Assembly: GCF_910592395.1 (NCBI RefSeq)
Contig: NC_088311.1
Location: forward strand, 11,846,501 to 11,906,500
DNA from: Lineus longissimus
Taxonomy: Eukaryota; Nemertea; Pilidiophora; Heteronemertea; Lineidae
DNA: 60,000 nucleotides
Direction: 5' to 3'
Shown here piece by piece: positions 56,282 to 60,000 of this stretch (within the stretch, counting starts at the first letter, position 1; each line of letters opens with the position of its first letter). The notes below the pieces were generated by a model that ran no database searches, was not told where the DNA came from, and worked only from the letters and a program-made list of their open reading frames with translations. Position numbers and translations under genes: made by a program.

Positions 56282-56875
56282 CTACTTTTCACTGTTTTTA
56301 ATAGTGTCCTGTATGAAATCTAGCAGCTCTTTCGGGCTTGCCTTGGCACTCTCCTTTAGGGCAATGTTGCACTCACCCCATGCTCCTGTGCAAATTTCGT
56401 GGTTTTTCCATTTGGCCAGGTGCCTTTGGTAAGCGGCTTTCAGGGCTTCTTGATACGAATACGTTACCGGATTTGGTCCGCTGCACTCGAAATCTCGACC
56501 ACGTATTGCGAGACGTGCCATACAGATGTCTGTTGGCGTGTTTACCAAGTAGATACCGTGCATCTGAAGTGCTAGCATTTGCATTGTCTTCTCCGCCTCT
56601 GTCATCGCAAAATCGATGAGGAAATCTCTTGAGAAACAGCTTATTCTCCCAAGCTCGAATAAGGTTTCGACGAAGGGGAGGGACGAAAAAAGGCTTCGAT
56701 CCGTTACGATTATTGTAGTGTTCTTTTCCCTCTTCTCCATCGCTAACTTGTTCAAAAGCTGAGGAACTGTCTCTCGGACGACTCTGTTGAGCGACTGTAC
56801 AAAATGGATGTGGGCTAGGGGAGCCTCCATCAAGGGATTCTCGTAACACATTTTGAGCGGGTTGTGTCCCTGGAT
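56282..56875 (-). pseudogene. deoxynucleoside kinase, 5' truncated, fused to the cut polymerase
   Basis: The frame is open from 56875 to 56282 and begins QGHNPLKMCYENPL. It contains TTIIVTDRSLFSSLPFVETL (the DRS/ERS catalytic motif), RISCFSRDFLIDF, HGIYLVNTPTDICMARLAIR and RGRDFE (arginine-rich lid region). This is the deoxynucleoside kinase family (dCK/dGK/TK2/insect dNK), which phosphorylates deoxynucleosides in the salvage pathway. The N-terminal P-loop and first helices are absent because the upstream DNA is polymerase gene in another frame. The C-terminal ~190 residues look complete. Same strand as the Polinton genes; it may be captured cargo or a later insertion, followed by deletion. 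Confidence 0.75.
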
Positions 56876-58994
56876 CTAATTGAAAATGTTTCATGGACAT
56901 GGCACGAAATTTCTCAAAACAATCGGCTAGTAGTAAAACGTCTGTTTGGAGATAGACTACAAGATAATCACCAAGGGTCTTGCAGTTCATTGTTCGCCAT
57001 ACCTTTGTTGCATGCTCGTAATCCTCCGATGAAATGGGTTGTTTTTTCAGCGAATCGAAAAATGCCTCGACCGGCGGAAGCTGCCTCTCTTGAAGTTTTG
57101 ATGGTCTGTCCAGATATTCGTAGCAAAAGACACCCTTGCACAACAAAAGATCGTACATTTCACTCGATCCTTTCCCGTATTCGGAGAGGAGAGGAAATGC
57201 GCTCTGGTTCTGCTTCATCCCACTTTCCGGGTCTACAATAGTGCTAGTTTTGTTTTTCATCAATTCCACTAGATTTGCTAAAGACGAGGGCAAGAATTGA
57301 AAACTATCCAGGAAGACTAACGTTTGACAATATATGGCCAAGTAGTGCTCTGTGTTTTTAGGCAATATTCGAAACTTATTCGATTCTCCATCTTGTTTTG
57401 CCAATTCCTCTACAAAAAGGTGATTGTCATATCTCGTGGCATTATGCGCCAAACAACTGATCTGTAATTCCCTTTCCGAAGCATAAGTCAAGTTGCAACG
57501 ATTACAGAGCACGTATCGCATCCGATCCGCTTGCAAGTGACAATGGTCGATGCTCTTTTTCACGCCTATAGTGAATTCAATGCCACACATCTCGCAATGC
57601 TGCTGCGAGACAAACTTCTTCCAATCACGCGAAGACATATGTTCAAGACTGTCTTTTGAACAATGTAAATCGATAGTGTGCGCTTCCTCGATCTGTTCAT
57701 TGAGCCATTCGAGAAATTTCTTTACACAACCGGAGCCCACGTAGGTGAAGAGGGAAGAATTGTAATCGGGATTGACGCAGAGACGTTTTCCCGCTACCGC
57801 GATGGGCATATGGCGGCTTGAACCATCACTCAGAGTTGATTCGCATGGCGTAAGACAAGTTTCAAAATCATATATTATCAGGTGCCGTCTCGCGCACATG
57901 GCTTTGAAATTGTCGAATTTCATTTGGCCTTTCCTCGGAAAGGTGTACACTTGGCCCGTATCTAGACAACATCTTTCATGAGCACGTTTTTTACTCTTTG
58001 AGGAATAGCAGGTCAAACACGATCTGCAAACGAATTTTTTCCCGTGGCGACCACTAGCCCCGTTGGCGATTAACCTACTCAGATTTGTGATCAGAAAAAA
58101 GTGATCTTGCCAGTACAACAAGTCAATATGCTTCTCTTCCGGAATCGATCTCCTGTTTGCTGAAAGATGCAGTACTTGCAACGGTACAGCATGACGTCCT
58201 GCTGTGCCAGCAACTTCATGACTCTCGTTCGAAAGCCAACGAAAAACGTTAATGGAGAGGTTGTTCCGTCGTTCGAAAGTGGAAATCTGACCAATGCTAG
58301 TTGGATAGGAAATATTACTCAAATCGAGCTTCGTACGTCTTTCCCATGAATTCATGTCAAATTGCCTGTCCGATCTGATGCGACCTCCTGCCAGGCGTTC
58401 TGAGTGGGCCGCGATACAGAACAAAAAACATTTATCGTCATTTCCGTAATCAATGTTCGTCTGAATACAAGCGCGTTTATTTCTCACCGCCGAGGGTAAG
58501 AAAGGGTGTGGATGCGAAGTGCCACCCCTCAGGGGCTCAAACTGTGCCACCGTTAATCTCAACGCGTTCACATGTTCAAAAACCTAGCCCGAACCTTCGT
58601 TTAGATAGGACTCGCATTTCGAAATGATTTCTTGAAAATCTGTCTTTAACAAGTCTTTTAATTGGCTCTTATAGAAAACTTGTTTTGTATTGGTGCAAAA
58701 CCAGGGTTCCGATGTGCGTTTCTCATATTGTCCCTCGATAATGGATCCATCATCTGCCACGACATCGACTTCTTTGCTGAATAGAACTTGAACCTCAAAG
58801 TGATACTTAAGAGCGTTCTTCGCGTCAGTTAGACTATCAAATTCCTGAGAAATGTGTTTATGAATAAGTCCGTTTGCCTCCCTGTGCAAAAACTTCAACA
58901 AATCATTTGCAACGTGTATATTTGTGTGTTCCCATTGCGTTCCCAGATTGCCTCGGAATGATTTTTTTAAACGAAATTCTGCTTCGAGCGCCAT
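56873..58994 (-). pseudogene. Polinton protein-primed DNA polymerase B, N-terminal and exonuclease parts
   Basis: The first part (58994-58587, 136 aa from a true ATG) has the N-terminal Polinton pattern ending ESYLNEGSG, then an in-frame TAG at 58584. The same frame continues (NALRLTVAQFEPLRGGTSHP, NKRACIQTNIDYGNDDKCFL). It next shows Exo I (LIIYDFETC), a zinc-binding endonuclease VII-like insert (CEMCG, DHCH, VLCNRCN), Exo II (AHNATRYDNHLF) and Exo III (YLVVYLQTDVLLLADCFEKF). Homology stops near MKHFQLD at about 56873, where deoxynucleoside kinase sequence begins. The palm with its polymerase motifs (about 500 residues) is gone, so only about 700 of an expected 1,100-1,300 residues remain. 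The open frame past the junction to 56373 is not polymerase. Confidence 0.9.
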
Positions 58995-59356
58995 TATCAG
59001 AGAGAGAAAGAGGTCCTAAAATAGACCTCGAAAATCACTAATTTTCAAGCCGTCCTGCCGCAAACGGGTATCGTCTCCGTCAGCCTCTATCACTTTAATT
59101 CCTTTTTGTGTTTGCAGATGGCCTGGTGATCACTTCGGGCAACTATTTCTGACTTAGTATGCGACAGACCTGCAAATAGGGCATTCGTTTTCGTGCAATG
59201 CTTTCAATAGATCTCCGTGGCAGCGCTCTGGTTTGCACCAACAGCCCAGAACTGCATGCGACAATTTGTGAATGTAACGGAGAAGATTTCTCCGCCGTAT
59301 GTAAGCTTACTCGTTATAAAACCTCAAAGAGCGTTCTCGGCTGGTATTTTCGTCAA
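58995..59356. other. spacer upstream of polymerase
   Basis: 362 bp between the polymerase ATG and the next minus-strand frame. It should hold the polymerase promoter, but no clear TATA box was identified. A plus-strand frame here has no domain. Confidence 0.3.
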
Positions 59357-59554
59357 TTATGTACGGATTCTGCCATCCCTGACGGCTTGAAATAAGCGTT
59401 TCTGACATTTGCGTTGTTCTTCTGCAGTCATATTCGTACTATTCGTGCCACAGCGCAATATCTCCGAATCTCCCAGATAATGCGTCAAATTTCGTCCGAT
59501 GTACACGTGTCGACGAGATGCTAACAGCCACTCTTCGAGATTTCGAAAGCCCAT
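59357..59554 (-). CDS. small unidentified Polinton ORF
   Basis: ATG to stop, 65 aa, starting MGFRNLEEWLLASRRHVYIG and containing NLTHYLGDSEI and MTAEEQRKCQKRLFQAVRDG. The VYIGR word and the following helix faintly recall DUF4326-type proteins found in some large DNA viruses, but the central conserved part is not evident. It lies upstream of the polymerase on the same strand. Length and composition are compatible with a real small gene. Confidence 0.35.
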   Translation of the reverse strand: MGFRNLEEWLLASRRHVYIGRNLTHYLGDSEILRCGTNSTNMTAEEQRKCQKRLFQAVRDGRIRT

Positions 59555-59636
59555 ATTACTTAAATATTGAGCGAAGAGATATTAATAACACGCCGCATGA
59601 TGTTTGAATATAAAGCTTTGATGAAATCCGACGGAT

Positions 59637-60000
59637 TTAGGCGTCTGGTGTGCAAAAAGTACATTCGATTGCTTCTTGTTGGTTCCAATGATCACCTACG
59701 AAATGCAATTTTCTCTGAACTTCACCGTAGGCTCTTAAAAAGTTTCGAAATTCACGCAATTTGAGTGAAATTCGGCGGCACTTGTCCAAGCTTTGTATTT
59801 CTAGCCTATTCCTTCTGGTGAAATTAACAAGCAGTCCTACTGCACGGAGCGAATAGTAATATTCTTCGTCTGAATGGTGTTGGCGCGAAAAAGCATCTGT
59901 TAACTGTTCACTCATGCACAGCATCTCTTGGGCTTGTTCTGAAGTCAGATCGATGCGGTTTTCCGCGTCGAAGTTAATAAGCGATATTTTTTGCAACCGT
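59637..60000 (-). CDS. unidentified Polinton ORF, 5' end outside the window
   Basis: The frame is open from the right edge to 59637, about 121 codons. No ATG is visible near the edge, so the start is outside. It reads LTSEQAQEMLCMSEQLTDAF, then DEEYYYSLRAVGLLVNFTRR, and ends CTFCTPDA. It is helical and charged, with no recognised domain. Same strand as the polymerase and separated from the 65-aa ORF by 82 bp. Confidence 0.4.
   Translation of the reverse strand, partial: RLQKISLINFDAENRIDLTSEQAQEMLCMSEQLTDAFSRQHHSDEEYYYSLRAVGLLVNFTRRNRLEIQSLDKCRRISLKLREFRNFLRAYGEVQRKLHFVGDHWNQQEAIECTFCTPDA

Larger units (their letters stand above)
49884..60000 (-). mobile_element. Polinton/Maverick (adintovirus-like) element, decayed, right part cut by the window
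   Basis: All Polinton genes are on the minus strand: unknown ORFs, DNA polymerase B, integrase, an unknown protein, a pVI/pX-like protein, major capsid protein and adenain-like protease. This combination defines Polintons, integrating virus-like elements with protein-primed replication and predicted virions. Lesions: stop codons in polymerase and integrase, frame breaks in the unknown protein and capsid, loss of the polymerase catalytic half, and a Harbinger insertion. Protease and pVI-like frames remain open. Terminal repeats are not visible. A deoxynucleoside kinase fragment next to the polymerase is unusual. Confidence 0.85.

Noticed and set aside
56373-56872. C-terminal 166 residues of the long polymerase frame as polymerase palm
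   Set aside because: No polymerase motifs are present; the other frame of the same DNA is clearly deoxynucleoside kinase, so this part is read out of frame.
1-60000. CRISPR arrays, operons, bacterial promoters or ribosomal RNA
   Set aside because: Nothing of the kind is visible; the repeats lack spacer structure and the genome is clearly that of an animal.

Overview
The window looks like transposon-dense, gene-poor nuclear DNA of an invertebrate animal, most likely a marine deuterostome or lophotrochozoan. The reasons are spliced exons with GT/AG borders, APE-type LINEs, Harbinger, pogo-like and Polinton (Maverick) elements, many MITE-like palindromes, long poly-G tracts, GAT and GAC microsatellites, and no operons or bacterial gene spacing. 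The exact taxon cannot be named from the sequence. No intact, recognised host gene is present; three isolated exon-like open frames (19966-20147, 23271-23544, 28407-29374) are the only host-gene candidates.

Layout. 1-2500 (minus strand): exons of a spliced transposase-type gene running off the left edge, with a duplicated acidic exon; all visible junctions keep the same phase. 2.5-8.2 kb: non-coding DNA with local duplications and G-rich repeats. 8221-10326: a complete-looking pogo/Tigger-like element with 29-bp inverted ends, TA target duplication and a frameshifted transposase. 10.3-18 kb: non-coding, with a 521-bp MITE, a diverged 270-bp duplication and a GAC-microsatellite repeat ending in a hairpin. 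18.0-18.7 kb: fragment of a second DDE_1 transposase. 20.7-22.1 kb (minus) and 24.0-26.5 kb (plus): two 5'-truncated LINEs. 28.0-29.5 kb: a SINE-like repeat and a long unidentified open frame. 30.3 and 34.0-34.8 kb: two more MITEs, the second an almost perfect 833-bp palindrome. 36.0-40.4 kb: a LINE broken by two nested insertions, one of them a 943-bp element with a 9-bp target duplication. 45.1-47.8 kb: a LINE with ORF1 and ORF2 fragments, followed by a hairpin cluster and a 297-bp tandem duplication.

49.9-60.0 kb (minus strand) is the most coherent block: a decayed Polinton/adintovirus-like element. Read in its own direction it has unknown ORFs (60.0-59.36 kb), protein-primed DNA polymerase B (N-terminal and exonuclease parts only), a 5'-truncated deoxynucleoside kinase joined to the cut polymerase, an inserted and partly deleted Harbinger transposon, an acidic ORF remnant, retroviral-type integrase, an unknown Polinton protein, a pVI/pX-like protein, the double jelly-roll major capsid protein, and an adenain-like protease. 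Together these are replication, integration and virion-building functions. Polymerase, integrase, the unknown protein and capsid each carry a visible break, so the copy cannot work as it stands.

The most novel points are the polymerase-kinase junction in the Polinton, the same-phase repeated exons at the left edge, the near-identical 268-bp arms of the palindromic MITE with a 52-codon ORF in its loop, and the unidentified 360-codon open frame at 28.4-29.5 kb.
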